From Fragilaria crotonensis (taxonomy: Eukaryota > Bacillariophyta > Fragilariophyceae > Fragilariales > Fragilariaceae), in the NCBI GenBank assembly GCA_022925895.1, contig JAKSYS010000523.1, positions 1 through 43,922 of the forward strand: a stretch of DNA of 43,922 bases, in the 5' to 3' direction. The stretch's first letter is position 1. Every line of letters begins with the position of its first letter. Below the pieces are notes generated by a model, which worked only from the letters and a program-made list of their open reading frames with translations, ran no database searches and had not been told where the DNA came from. Shown here one piece after another: positions 20,941-31,444 of the stretch. The position numbers and the translations under genes are program-made.

Positions 20941-21265
20941 GGGTCGAGAATGGTTGCGCCTCGAGGGCAGCGCCAGTCGAAGTGAAAACGACGGAGGGTC
21001 CTGAGGTTATGAGCGGTCGCGGCAGGCGTCCATTCAAATAGGAAGTCCGTCGGGTGGGTGGGAGGCAAAAGGTGGGCGAGTATGGAAGCGAGCAGGGCGG
21101 GGGGGGGGGGGTGGGAAGTCGGCAACGGGGGGAAAACCGTGTCGAGCGATAGCGGGCGCGGGAACGGAACACGCAAGGCAACCAGGTACTTACCCGAGGT
21201 GTGCGGGGCAGCCAGCGAAATCGGAGCGCCAGTGTCCGGCGCTGTGAATGCCTGTTGCGGTTTCG
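20941..21265 (-). other. Pro-rich gag-RT junction with a 13-base homopolymer
   Basis: Between the gag-like frame and the RT frame, two overlapping Pro-rich frames are open on the minus strand (21410-20925 and 21181-20789). A run of 13 G on the plus strand (21099-21111), C on the coding strand, lies in the middle. The coding path across this segment cannot be fixed from one copy, because a change in run length would move the frame. Confidence 0.5.
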
Positions 21266-22252
21266 CTATCGTCCGTTCCCGCTGAGCTCCTTTTTGCGAG
21301 CGGTTGGGGTCCGCAAGCAAACAAGCTGAAGGCCTCCGGCCGATCGACTGCTGAAGAGACGAATGAGGCCATTCGCACCGCGGCCGGTGCAGAAACCTGT
21401 GGGTAACCACACGTCCAAGCCTAGCCGCGTCTTCAGATGGTGGTGAAGGTGTTGGGCTACGTACGCTGCGTTGGTGAGCCCTAGAATCTCAACGTACGTC
21501 GCCACGGGCTCCGTAGCCGCCTCTCCTGCCGCGTTCCGCTGTGTCGCGAACAGGATCATCTGTTGCGTCGTTACTGGGAATGCGTCAAAACCTCCTTGTT
21601 TCTTAGTGACGGTGATCGCTGAGTTTGCCCTTTCCGTCATTTGCTACGCCAGCGCGTTCGCCAGGTTCGTCCATGACTCGTTGGTGGGCGCTCCCGGTGC
21701 CTCGGCCGCCGTCCTCGCCACGGCCGCCCTGGTCGCCAAATATCGCAGGTGCATGTCCCTCGACCAGACGTCGGCTCTGGGATTTAATACTGGGCCTGTG
21801 ACTACCCCTGGTTTGTGACCCAGGAGTTCTCTTGTGCTCGAGGTGGCTATATTCCACAGCCACCTCGCGACATACCCGGCTCTCGTTGCCGTTGTCAGCG
21901 ATCGCTTCAGGTCTTCGTCCGCCCGTCTTGTCCTATCTCTGATTGCGGTGATCGTCGCCAAGCAGAGCTTAGCCGCGTCGGTTGTATAAGCCTCCATGAT
22001 GGCGGCGAAAATGAATGCTGGCACAGGGAGGAGCACGTTCGGTATGGTCACCCTGCTGTGAAGCACTGTAATGCTTGGGTTGTCGTTCTCATCGTGGGGA
22101 GGGCCTTCTGGTCCTACCGAATCTTCGTCCTCGTCGCTTGTGTCGACCATCAGCATCTCCTTATATTCCTGCATCTTAGATGTTGGCGTCTTCGTCGCAC
22201 GCGTCCGGCCTCCTGTCGTGGATCGCTTGCGTGTCTGCTTCTTCGCCTTCAT
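21266..22252 (-). pseudogene. Gag-like ORF1 of the DIRS-like element, with in-frame TAG
   Basis: Starts at 22252 with a Lys/Arg-rich N-terminus (MKAKKQTRKRSTTGGRTRAT), then an acidic stretch (DTSDEDEDS), and runs 202 codons to a TAG at 21646-21644. The same frame continues directly after the TAG with CAA ATG and stays open to 21266, so the full frame is about 329 codons. Its position upstream of the RT identifies it as the structural gene; no zinc knuckle was recognised. The stop is followed by CAA, as in known leaky UAG contexts, but mutation is equally likely because the RT gene has three stops of its own. Confidence 0.65.
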
Positions 22253-22769
22253 CGTTCCGTCGTCCCTCGGCTGCCCAGCTTTTTCCGCGTCTTTGTTTCT
22301 CGCGGCTGTGACGTCGCCGACGGATGTCCATCATCTAAAAAGCAAGACCTGAATTCGTGTCACATATCCCTATTTTTTGTTTGGATTTATACGAATTAAA
22401 TTATGCATAGATCCGTACAAAATAATGCCACATTATTGTTCACGTACTAGTTTTTTTTTCGTATTCCGTACTTTTGTATGCACATGTTCCGAAGTCCAGA
22501 ATTCGGAATCCAACAAAATACTCTTTGATACACCCGAGTTCTAATTGATGGATTCCGGTATAATTTAGAATACGGAATCCTAAGTTTCTTCTCACGAAAC
22601 AACGTAATCTAATCAGGCGTACTCCTGATCTTTCGTCGCTAGTTAATCCTTAATTTTGCATTTCATATTCCTTTACTTAGCACCGCCTGATTATGTTGTA
22701 TCGTACTGTCTATTTATGAAGTGGTGTGTGGTAAATATCTGCATCTTAATCAATATTAAAATAATCACA
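22253..22769. other. AT-rich gap right of the DIRS-like element
   Basis: No gene. It probably contains the 5' untranslated or terminal sequence of the DIRS-like element in its first ~100 bp, where composition changes from GC-rich to AT-rich near 22350. An inverted pair GGATTCCG...CGGAATCC occurs around 22550-22580. Confidence 0.4.
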
Positions 22770-24221
22770 TTATAAAGGCACAATGCAGTCTGGATTTTCA
22801 TTTGTGCACAGCACGGTGTCAATACATCCCATATCATCTCGTGGCATCGCTTTGCGCTTACGGTTGTTAGCACGTCGTGGATTTGGTTTCACAACACGTT
22901 GGCGCTCCAAAAAAACATTCAGCAATTGATTATTAAACATCACTCCACGCGAAATCCTGTCTTCTTTCACGGAATCGTAGAGCTCATTAAACTTATTCAT
23001 GCCATCTTCAGTCCATCCAATCCCAGCTACACCATTAGTATCGTTGCGTTGTTTTCGTGACAATGTATACTTTGGTGCCTACCATTGCACCAAGTGTTAG
23101 CTTTGTAGCATGCTTGCGATATTGTCACGCAGCAATCAAGAACTTACCACAATCGCGGGGACCTGACCCGCAACAGCGTTAACATGTGCTTGAATCTGTA
23201 ACGAAGTATCGGCCATATTTATAGCAATGTGTTAGCACGGCAATCGAACAAAATCAAAACATTGCACTTTATCGTCATACCTTTGATTGTTCCAATGCCA
23301 ATTCAGACATCCATGTCTCTGTGTAATTTAGTAACACAAGAAGCATAAAGGCTTCGTTAACGAGAACACATATTCATTGAAAACACAAGCATCGGAACGA
23401 CAATAACTCATCATGTTAGCCTTGTCATTCCAATTACTGTGTCCCACAATGCAAGGCGCATAGATATCAATTAAATGAACATAATGAACCAAATTGTCTC
23501 GCATAGCTAACATGTAGTCCATATCGGCATTTTGACCATTGTTGACTTTAAAGTGCGGTATCTTACCACACATGCCGTCTGCGTTGACACAACAAAACCA
23601 AACGTTAGTCATATGATTGCACTCGAGCCATTCATAAAATTGTACGTACCTCTGAATCTTAAGCGCATGTTTTTGATGACGTTGTTGCGGCGATCTGTGT
23701 GAGTACAAACAACAAGTTTACGCATGTCTGCCCACCAGTATTCATCAACGTCTTCTGTCGCTACATTGCAATTAGCAACAATCATCGAACAAACGGTGCC
23801 ACGTCTTAAATCATATAAACCATGCAAGTCTTTTTAAAAATTTGAGACGACTGAACAACTTTGTTTTGACACACTCTTTCACCATCATGCGTTGCAGCGC
23901 AATTGTGTTTTGAAGCTGCATGTTAAGCGGAAGAGGATGAGGAGGAACCATTGCAACATTTCCAGGCATTAACGCACGCTCTGTTTCTCCGCCGTCTCGC
24001 ATTGATGGCATGGGAGAATAACCAGTCATGATCGGCGTTACTTGGTGTTGTTGTTGATGATATAGTACTTTTTGATCACTTTGCACGGCCTCAGCAACTG
24101 CGCAATCATTTCGTCTCGACATATACAACATGTTTTTGGTAAGTATCGAAGGCAGTTCATCATCCAAAACGGATGATGGGTCCAGTTGACCGCGATGATG
24201 CATTCCGTTCATCTGAAGCAA
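22770..24221 (-). CDS. Unrecognised transposon-associated protein, copy A (broken frame)
   Basis: Not assignable to a named family, but clearly related to the protein at 38717-40431. Shared blocks in order: VK-x2-(L/V)F-R-(L/I)KF; a Trp/Leu block with conserved R (THTDRRNN against LNTKRSS); GKIPHFK against AIAEFK; C-I/V-x-G-x3-W-x2-K; a (D/N)EAF-x-LL-x4-NY-x3-W block; and a C-terminal GWTEDGMNKFNELYDSVKEDR. A 71-bp GT-AG intron (23649-23579) restores the frame. Further splices are suggested by GTATGA near 23280 and an acceptor near 23080. Single-base frame breaks remain near the A5 run at about 23835 and near 23350. The N-terminus is Gln/Met-rich. The start at 24221 is the first ATG of the frame; upstream exons are possible. 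Confidence 0.55.
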
Positions 24222-25819
24222 ACTTGCGTTTTATGAACTCATGTAAAACGTGCTGTAGTAAGTCTTTATAATTCCACGATTAATGCAAACTCATTCAAAC
24301 ATTGATCATTTCATCCAACGTAGATATATGTTGTATGACAACATGTGGTTTGTTGCATGTATAAATGTGAACCAAAACACGTGTTGTGGTTCAAACAAAA
24401 GTTACGACTTACGATTTATTTGAAAGTCAAACCTTAATTGCGTGCCGCGCATTATTTAAATTTGAACATTGTTTCCCGCATTAAAATCTCAGTAATAAAT
24501 TGATGGCACTGTGAACTGGTTCCGTGCTAAGAACAAAAAACGGTAAATTAAATTAACGTGCTGCCGCTGTATTCAACGTAGAACAAGATACTGGATTCAC
24601 ACGATTCAACGCTACTTCCGTAAAAGTAATCTAGTAGTTTGCATCAAATGTTTTCATTGCCCTTTTTTACTATCGTTGAGTTCTTAGTAAGTACTTTACT
24701 TCGGCCGGTACTTCTACTGGTCTGCAATACGACTGTATTGTTCTTACTTTTTACTTTGATTGCTCGCCGTCTCGCTAATGCGTAATACAGACGTGTTCAT
24801 TGTTAGACAATTTTTGTGTAACCTATGTGGGCCTCTGCAGATGCGGCATCACAATAGGATAAACACATTGCTGCTGTACCGGTCGTTCCATATGTTGGCG
24901 GTTGTCGTATATGGTGGTTAGCTGTCGTGTGATTGCTTATTGTTCCATCGCTTTTTTTCGCGTAGCAAATGGCTTTGAAATTCTTCATTTTGTATTTGCC
25001 ATTGTTTTTTCTACTGCGGTTATATCACGGAATCAACCGTTGTGTTGCAATTGTGTTTCGATGCATCGTTACTTGGTGTGGTTTCGGTGTTGATAGTGAT
25101 ACTCGTCTTGTAGGCGTGCCGTTATATATATGTCGCAATTCAATTTGCTTTTGCTGTTAAACAAACCGCCAAGGCTCCTCGAGAACGCAAATGGAACTGA
25201 CGATCTTGGGGCTGCGGGCATCGAACCACTGCGGTCCCTGCTAGTTAATGCACCTCAAAACCTGCGTTTGTGTGAAGAAGTAGTATAAACCTTCTCGGTA
25301 CATTATCCGTTAAATCGATGTTAACATGACGTTAAACGACCGTTATGCGTCGAACACATTTTTGGTACACAACTCCATCCAGTGTCAGATCCTCAAGTGA
25401 ACTGACACACTTCTATTCACTCTTTTCTCAATTCTTCACCAAATTCGTTTCTGTAAGTAACATCCCATCCTCTTATGTCATGAGATGAATCTGTGAGAGT
25501 TTTGGCTTTGAAGATGACAAGGTTGTTGTTCTTTTTGAATGGATGAGATCAGGGGAATTTTGGTGTGTTGCCGCAGGGTAACCCGGATGTACAAAAACTC
25601 TACTTCCACGCGTTTTCTACGGCATCGTCGTACCAGCACTGTTGTTTTTGTACAGTGAGTACTTACTGGTAGTACGCGCCAAAACACGTGGCCTCTACTG
25701 CATGGTGGTAGGAGCACTGTGTTGTATTTTACTACGCTTGTTCCTTTGACAGTAGGTACTCTTTATCACTGTACCTGGTACTGATCAAGATCTTACCGTT
25801 GTGCAACCAAGAGGAAACT
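24222..25819. other. AT-rich region without a supported gene
   Basis: Only short frames on either strand, none with recognisable features. It includes GTAC-rich bits at 24690-24710 and 25640-25680 and a local inverted repeat GTGTCAG/CTGACAC near 25380-25410. The left end of the composite DNA element probably lies here, but no terminal inverted repeat could be matched to 34290-34760. Confidence 0.45.
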
Positions 25820-26365
25820 GCTTTGCTGCATCACAATCGAAATAACTCACTCCAATTTTGATCTGTTTTGTCAGTTTTACAACCAACAACTTCAGCTGGC
25901 AAGCATTGTCGTCGTTATTGATTGATAAGATTGTTCAGTTGCTGCACCATCTCGAGTTTTGTGTGTGGACATCAGTCACCTGCGAGGATCTTGCTCGAAA
26001 GAGTAGTGTGCCTACACGTCGTGCCTTACTGGTAAAGCCCACATTACTCGGTTGGTGCAGTAGTCCTTTTGTTTAGCAAAGGACCGTTCAAGAAATTGGA
26101 CGTCTGGTACATTGTTGTTGATTGATTTGGAGGACATTGTGCTGTTTGGCCACAGTTGTTGCGAGGACGCAATTATTGTTCCTGTCATTCCTTGCTTCTC
26201 TCTGTTGCTGCACCAGCTCGGGTTTTGTGTGTGGACAGTGGACACCAGTCACCTGCGAGGATCTTGCTCGAAAGAGTAGTGTGCCTACACGTCGTGCCTT
26301 ACTGGTAAAGCCCACATTACTCGGTTGGTGCAGTAGTCCTTTTGTTTAGCAAAGGACCGTTCAAG
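25820..26365. repeat. 273-bp tandem duplication upstream of the element gene
   Basis: A ~120-bp block (25973-26092) recurs almost exactly at 26246-26365, offset 273 bp. It contains tgcgaggatcttgctcgaaa and ends in aaaggaccgttcaag. Weaker similarity extends upstream of both copies (ttgctgcacca, ttttgtgtgtggac), so the duplication is at least 273 bp with a diverged left part. It ends about 60 bp before the first ATG of the GNAT/Ulp1 gene, so it probably forms promoter or leader sequence. Confidence 0.9.
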
Positions 26366-26428
26366 CCATTGGGCGTCATTGAAGTTTGTGAGGTCTGATT
26401 GAAATCATACGATTGTTGATTCTCCATC

Positions 26429-28309
26429 ATGAGTGGGAAAGATTTGACGAGTGAAATGCTTCGTGAAGTTGATAGTGAAGCTGAGTCCACGGCCGCATCA
26501 GAAACAGTCACCAATGCTGAGACAACACTCATGATTGGTAGGATGGAAAACAGTGATAGTTTGGTTTCGTCGTCCTCAGAGGCAAATGCCAGAGCTGAGA
26601 CAAGCCAAATGCCTCCTGTTGAATTGGATGGTGATGCAGATTTGGCAGCTTCTGCATTGGCATTGTCGAATCTTGCAAGTGCCGATCCCATGCAAGGACT
26701 TGAGGTTATGGCCAAGGCTGCTGGTGAGGCAGTACCACAACGCTTCCACTCCTGAGGTTATCCACAAACTTATTGAAGGTGACGTCGATGTTGTGGTTCC
26801 TGTTCCAAGTACACCCACGAAAGTTTCAACATTAGCTTCGGTGTATAAGTTTGACGGAATTAATGAGTTGGCTGGACAACTTAATCATGGACAGAAGCGC
26901 GCATAATTGCTGCGTATATCCGTGGGTTGGATGTCGGCTTTGTGGAACAGAATTTACCTCCATTCCGTAATTGGTTCAAACACTTTCGGTTTGCGGAGGC
27001 TATATTCAAGCCTGGAGACATTGGCAATAAAATGTGGCATTTTCGCCATGTTCTCTTGGGGCCGCAATGCGTCGAAAACATTTCTTTTGGAACAGCTCCA
27101 AAGAATTTCTTAACTTGCGCTCGACAATTTTACACCGAGATTTTCCATCCCTCTCCGTCAATGGAAGAACAAATCGATCGGGCCATGAAACAAGATATCA
27201 CAATCATGATGCTTGCTCTTCGGGTTGCCAAAAAGGGTGTTCTACCGAAATCCCTGACGCCATATGCCTCATCCCTGATCACAGTGTCAGCGGTTACTTT
27301 TCAATTGCATCGCGATCCAAACGATCATGGAGCAATGTCGGTATTTGTGTCTTTCTTGGGAGTGACGCACCATTTGACAGCACATCCGCCTTCGATAACA
27401 TCGTGGCGCCGCAATGGAGTGGGTTTGTTCATGATGGTTCAAGTTATTAAACGGTGTGCATCCATTAAGGATGTCAAGACGATTGAGGTGTTCCTTCAAT
27501 GTTCAGAACCATCAGCATTTCACTTCTACACGATGATTGGTTTTCGTCAGTTGAACAAAAGTGAAGCAGATGACGGGTTTAAAATGCTTCCTTTGCATTT
27601 GCAAACAGCATTGAAATCCCAAACCCCATCATCCTTTTTGCGCTCAACAAATGATTCAAAGCACCCAATGCTTATGCATTTGCGCCATGGTGAATTGAAT
27701 TACCGCAATTCTGCAAATGCCGCCAAGGACAAGGAAGATGATGAAGACACAGTCAATGTTGAACCGAGGACCCAACCATTCTGGTGCCAGTATCCACCTC
27801 CACTTTTGATAGGTGGTGGAAGATTCGTCTACGATCGAAAAGATGCGGACAATCTATTTATGTCACTACCGCTTTTGCGCAAACTCTTGCCTGGTCCACT
27901 TGAGCCTTTGTTGCCTGCCAATTCGTTGTTCTTGAAAGGCGAAATGACGCTGGTCCGTCGCAAGCAACATAGTGAATCGGAAGGAACACAATGGTTTTCG
28001 AGTGGTGAGATAAACTTGATGCTTTCGATTTTGACATGTGATGGAAGATATGAAGATGCAACTTTCATTTTGTCTGTTTATTTTGGAAGCGTCTTGAAGA
28101 AAGGTTTTGCGGCGCACGCATCTTACAAAGCCCTCCTTCAATTGGAAAAAGACAATGCATCAATGGATGAAAAGGAACTCGAAGCCTTGGTCCAAAAGAT
28201 TTTGGGAACAGGTTCGAAACAGATTAAACGTACACAACAAGTTCAGCAAGACTTTGTGGTGCATGAAATCATCGAGAGAAATCCCGGATTGCTTTCAAAC
28301 AGGTATTAG
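26429..28309 (+). CDS. N-terminal part of the element protein: acidic head and GNAT acetyltransferase domain
   Basis: Starts with ATG at 26429 and a Ser/Glu/Ala-rich, probably disordered head (about 110 codons). The frame then changes twice, near 26745 and near 26906, each fixed by one base, and runs open from 26907 to 28309. Residues from about 27250 show an acetyltransferase core: VFVSFLGV as a beta strand, RRNGVGLFMM (27408-27437) as the acetyl-CoA binding R-x-x-G-x-G motif, and AFHFYTMIGFRQL (27516-27554) as the GNAT motif B. The rest, including PFWCQYPPP and SSGEINLMLSIL, is unassigned. SGEINLML leads into the Ulp1-like region and may already belong to it. The acetylation target is unknown. 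Confidence 0.6.
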
Positions 28310-29640
28310 TGTTCCTCAAAATGAGGATGGTGAGCACTGGAGTGTTACTTTGTCTTCAATCCAGGGTACATTCGTGACAACGTTGGTGACATTGAGAATG
28401 CAGACAATTCTCCAAAACCATTTTTCTTCCGATACTGCAGCAAATATCCGTTTGGGACGCGGGATGTCTCCATTGATACAGGCATCATTTGGTTCCTGAA
28501 CTTGTCATACAGCACCAAAGTTTACCAAGAAAGCATGCCTGCGCAAGGTGCGGCTATGAGATGGTGTTCCCCCATTTGGAAAAACGTCCCAAGGCAATAT
28601 GCTTGGAACCAAAAGCTTTCCGGCCTTACGTCTCCCAGAAGCAAATTTGCTCCCACGACAAGACGATGGATGGAACTGTGGAGTGGGAGTTGTTGCTGCT
28701 GTCGGGATTATATTGCGAAATGTTTGCACCCAAAAAGTGGAACGAATGAATTTCGATGAGCAATTTGGTCCTCAGAAGAATTGGGAGCTACATCAGGATA
28801 ACATCACAAAGGAGTGGTTTGCCTACTTTGACAGACGGTTTTTTTGAACCACTCCCGACGGAAAACAACGACTTGATATTGGCAGATTATCTTACTATGC
28901 TTCGCCAAGAATGGTTTGTTCTCTTTGATCGGATGGCTGCTATGCAATATGAGGTGTTCCCAAAACGAGTGAACAAGAACAATTCGGTCAATCCATTATA
29001 CTTGGAAACAAAGCAGAGTACACTTGCTTGGCCCGATTTCGACACAATGAAAAAGCGCCAGACATTGTCCAAGCCAAAACTTCGCCTACTGCGCAAACAA
29101 ATTGATGAAGAGAAAAAGAAAAGACACCAAGCTGCAGCTCAAGGTGATTCATCTGCAATTGATGTTTCCCAGAGCCCCGACAGAAATATCATTGTTGATT
29201 TATCTTCACCAGCAGAAAAGGCAGATAAGGCTTTTGATTTATCATCACCAGCAAAGAGAGGGGCTGGTGTATCCATGAATCTGGATGAAAATGTGACAAT
29301 CAATTTAATGTCGCCAGATGCGAAAGCCTCTGCTGCATTAAGGGAAACTGTTGATGACAATGAAATCAATTTAATGTCGCCAGAGACAGAGCCTTGATGG
29401 CTGCTGCAACGCAGGTTGCTTCACAATCAAATGAAATCGCAAGAGCCTCTGCTGATGATTTGACAATAATCGATCCTGACACTATTGTTGCAGAAATCAG
29501 AATCGACCACACACCAACAAAGACGACGTTGCAGACATCGAAATTGAAGACACACCAACAAAAAAGACAAGTCGGCAGATGAAGAACCAGGGTACACAAT
29601 CAAGAAGATCGAGGATCCTTCAAAACTTGGACCCATCAAA
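28310..29640 (+). CDS. Ulp1-type SUMO protease domain followed by SIM-like repeats
   Basis: The catalytic His box EHWSV (His codon 28335-28337), a strand VFNPGYI, and the Cys box DDGWNCGVG (Cys codon 28677-28679) followed by AAVGIILRN give the C48/Ulp1 peptidase pattern. These lie in three frames, with single-base breaks near 28310, 28350, about 28590 and at the T7 run 28839-28845. The catalytic Asp could not be placed. After the protease, 29180-29390 encodes four (I/V/F)-(D/N)-L-(S/M)-S-P motifs. From about 29500, TPTK motifs and acidic patches follow, again with frame changes at an A6 run. By family, it would cleave SUMO or another ubiquitin-like protein from targets in the nucleus. Confidence 0.6.
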
Positions 29641-31386
29641 CTCCACATTCGAACCCCCACAAAGAAGCGCAAAGATGGCGAATTGTTGAAACGATTGCAT
29701 CTTGATGATGTTCTGTTTGAAGATGACAATGTGGTACCCCAACGAAAGAAAGGAAGACTCAAAAGCGATGATGATGATGGTGATGTCGACAATGATTACA
29801 TCGTGCTCACTGAGGAAGCCAAACAGCAAAAGGTTTCTACACAGTCGACAACTACGATTGGGGCCTTCTATCACAAATACCATGCTACAGCGACTGCAGA
29901 TGATACAATTGTCACTATCGACAAAGGTTTCAAAGCGGAACTCTCAAAATTTATTGCAGAGAGTTTTGAAAAGTGGAACTGGTCAAGTGAAAAGGATCAC
30001 CAGAAAACGATTGAGTTTTGGGCAAAGCAAATGAAAGCCCGAGATTGCTCGAATCCAAGAAAGAATACATCCGTGAGTTGATTAAAGGTATCAAGAATGA
30101 ACGATCTCAGTTTACAAAGGAGTTGACGAACGAGTTCATGTTTACTCGCCTTACGATGGTTAAGGGGCTCCGCTTTGAAAAAGCAAACAACAGCTTTTAT
30201 GCTCGCTTGGTTTATCAAGAACCAAGCGAAACAGATCCAAAAACAATGGTGGTCTCTGAAGAAGAACTAAAAGTCGATGAAGAATGGGTCCGAAGCGAAT
30301 ATGCAGATGTGGACATTCAACATATTATCAACATGCATCAAACAGACAAGTGGACTGACGTTCCACGTGATGTTGAAGTAAGAATCGCCAAACATAAAGT
30401 TGTTCGTGCGATATGTGCCTCCCAAGTTCGCCATGTGATTGATTATGAAGCAACAAAGAAGGTCATAAATGAGAAGGATGTAACGAATGCCAAGAGGCGA
30501 AAGAAGCTTGGATTTGCTGACCTTCCAGCGGAGCGAATCGACAAACTTTCGCTTTGGAACAGACAATTCCCAGACGCCGAATGTCACAGCAAAGGCACCA
30601 CCCACACCTTCTAAGGTTGCAAGAAGTCCAATGAACATCAAGAAACATGAGAAAATACGTCTTGAAAAGGAAGAGGCAAAATGGCAAAAGTCAGTCATTC
30701 GAAAGCCTGTTACTTCAAAGAGAAATGGTTAGGTCGAATGGAAAATAATAAGGAGACAACTTTGGAGGAAGAGTTTGTCAGTATGGCATTTGGTGAACCA
30801 TTTGTGAAGGAGTTGAAGATGGGGGATCTACGTGGGTTCGTGGATGTGCCCGTCGGTGATTACAAACCATCTCACTTGCACCACCATCCAAACTTGCAAT
30901 GTTATGGGGCGCCTGCTGTCCACTTCAATCAAGCTGATGGAAAAGATTTGTGTGTCGAAGGCCCTTGCTTCAGCTTTGTTTTCGCTAGGTTTTGCGACGA
31001 GGCATCTACCATTGACAATTTCGGTGAAGAAATTTTAAAGGGGCAGTTGTCGATGCTTTGGAAAATGTTGTGAAACATGCGAGAAGCATTCTTCCGACTT
31101 GGATAGTGATTCGGCGTTTGCCTCGACAATTCGATTGGAGAGTTGACCTCGATGCGCGAAACCTCTTGCTTGGTGTTCTGACTGCATCGGACGGTAGCTG
31201 TTGTCATGCCGTTTGCATTCATGGAGGATTTGTGTATGATGCGAATGAGGTTAAAGCCCTCCCTTTTGCGAAGAGGCTTTGAATTATTGTACCTCTACTC
31301 CATTGGTGAAGAGTGAGTTTGTTGGATTCCGGCGGGGTTACATTTTTCGATATGAAGGACAGCGACAGCAGAGGATTGAAAAATGA
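29641..31386 (+). CDS. C-terminal part of the element protein: basic linker and papain/C39-like cysteine peptidase
   Basis: Begins with basic/acidic sequence (TPTKKRKDGELLKRLHLDD, RKKGRLKSDDDD) resembling a nuclear localisation signal, then a helical linker (30018-30610). The last ~230 codons look like a second cysteine peptidase. CVSKALASALFSLG (Cys codon 30949-30951) resembles the C-x3-SxASAL helix of papain-fold/C39 peptidases, SDGSCCHAVCIHGGFVYDAN supplies the His (31204-31206), and Asn (31244-31246) completes a Cys-His-Asn triad. Frame breaks occur near 30050, 30590, 30720, 30940-30990, 31045 and 31275. The terminal frame ends at 31386. It may be one polyprotein with the upstream parts or a separate gene; no internal promoter could be shown. 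Confidence 0.5.
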
Positions 31387-31444
31387 CATTGATGACAGAA
31401 ATAAATTGAAACCTTTACATGAATTAAGTATAACATTTATTTTA

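Larger units (their letters stand above)
15377..22252 (-). mobile_element. Tyrosine-recombinase retrotransposon (DIRS/Ngaro-like), decayed, with nested LINE
   Basis: Minus-strand order is gag-like ORF, reverse transcriptase, RNase H, tyrosine recombinase, as in DIRS/Ngaro/PAT elements. No integrase or aspartic protease is present. Base composition is more GC-rich than the flanks. The coordinates cover only the coding part. Terminal repeats were looked for in 15000-15376 and 22253-22700 and not found by eye, so the outer limits are uncertain. The element is interrupted at 15553-17996 by a LINE and carries several in-frame stops and frame changes, so this copy is dead. No methyltransferase domain is seen, which argues for the Ngaro/PAT side or a separate lineage. 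Confidence 0.85.

Noticed and set aside
21815..22399. 194-codon plus-strand frame
   Set aside because: Antisense shadow of the gag-like ORF of the DIRS-like element.
23328..23708. First taken for a Harbinger DDE transposase fragment (DGMCGKIPHFK...D-x-Y)
   Set aside because: Alignment with the protein at 38717-40431 explains every block in order, including across a 71-bp intron, so it belongs to that unrecognised family instead.
25190..25262. tRNA-like sequence on the minus strand (gtggttcgatgcccgcag with a B-box-like TTCGA)
   Set aside because: The bases on either side of TTCGATG do not form a 5-bp T-stem and no matching acceptor or anticodon stem could be built.
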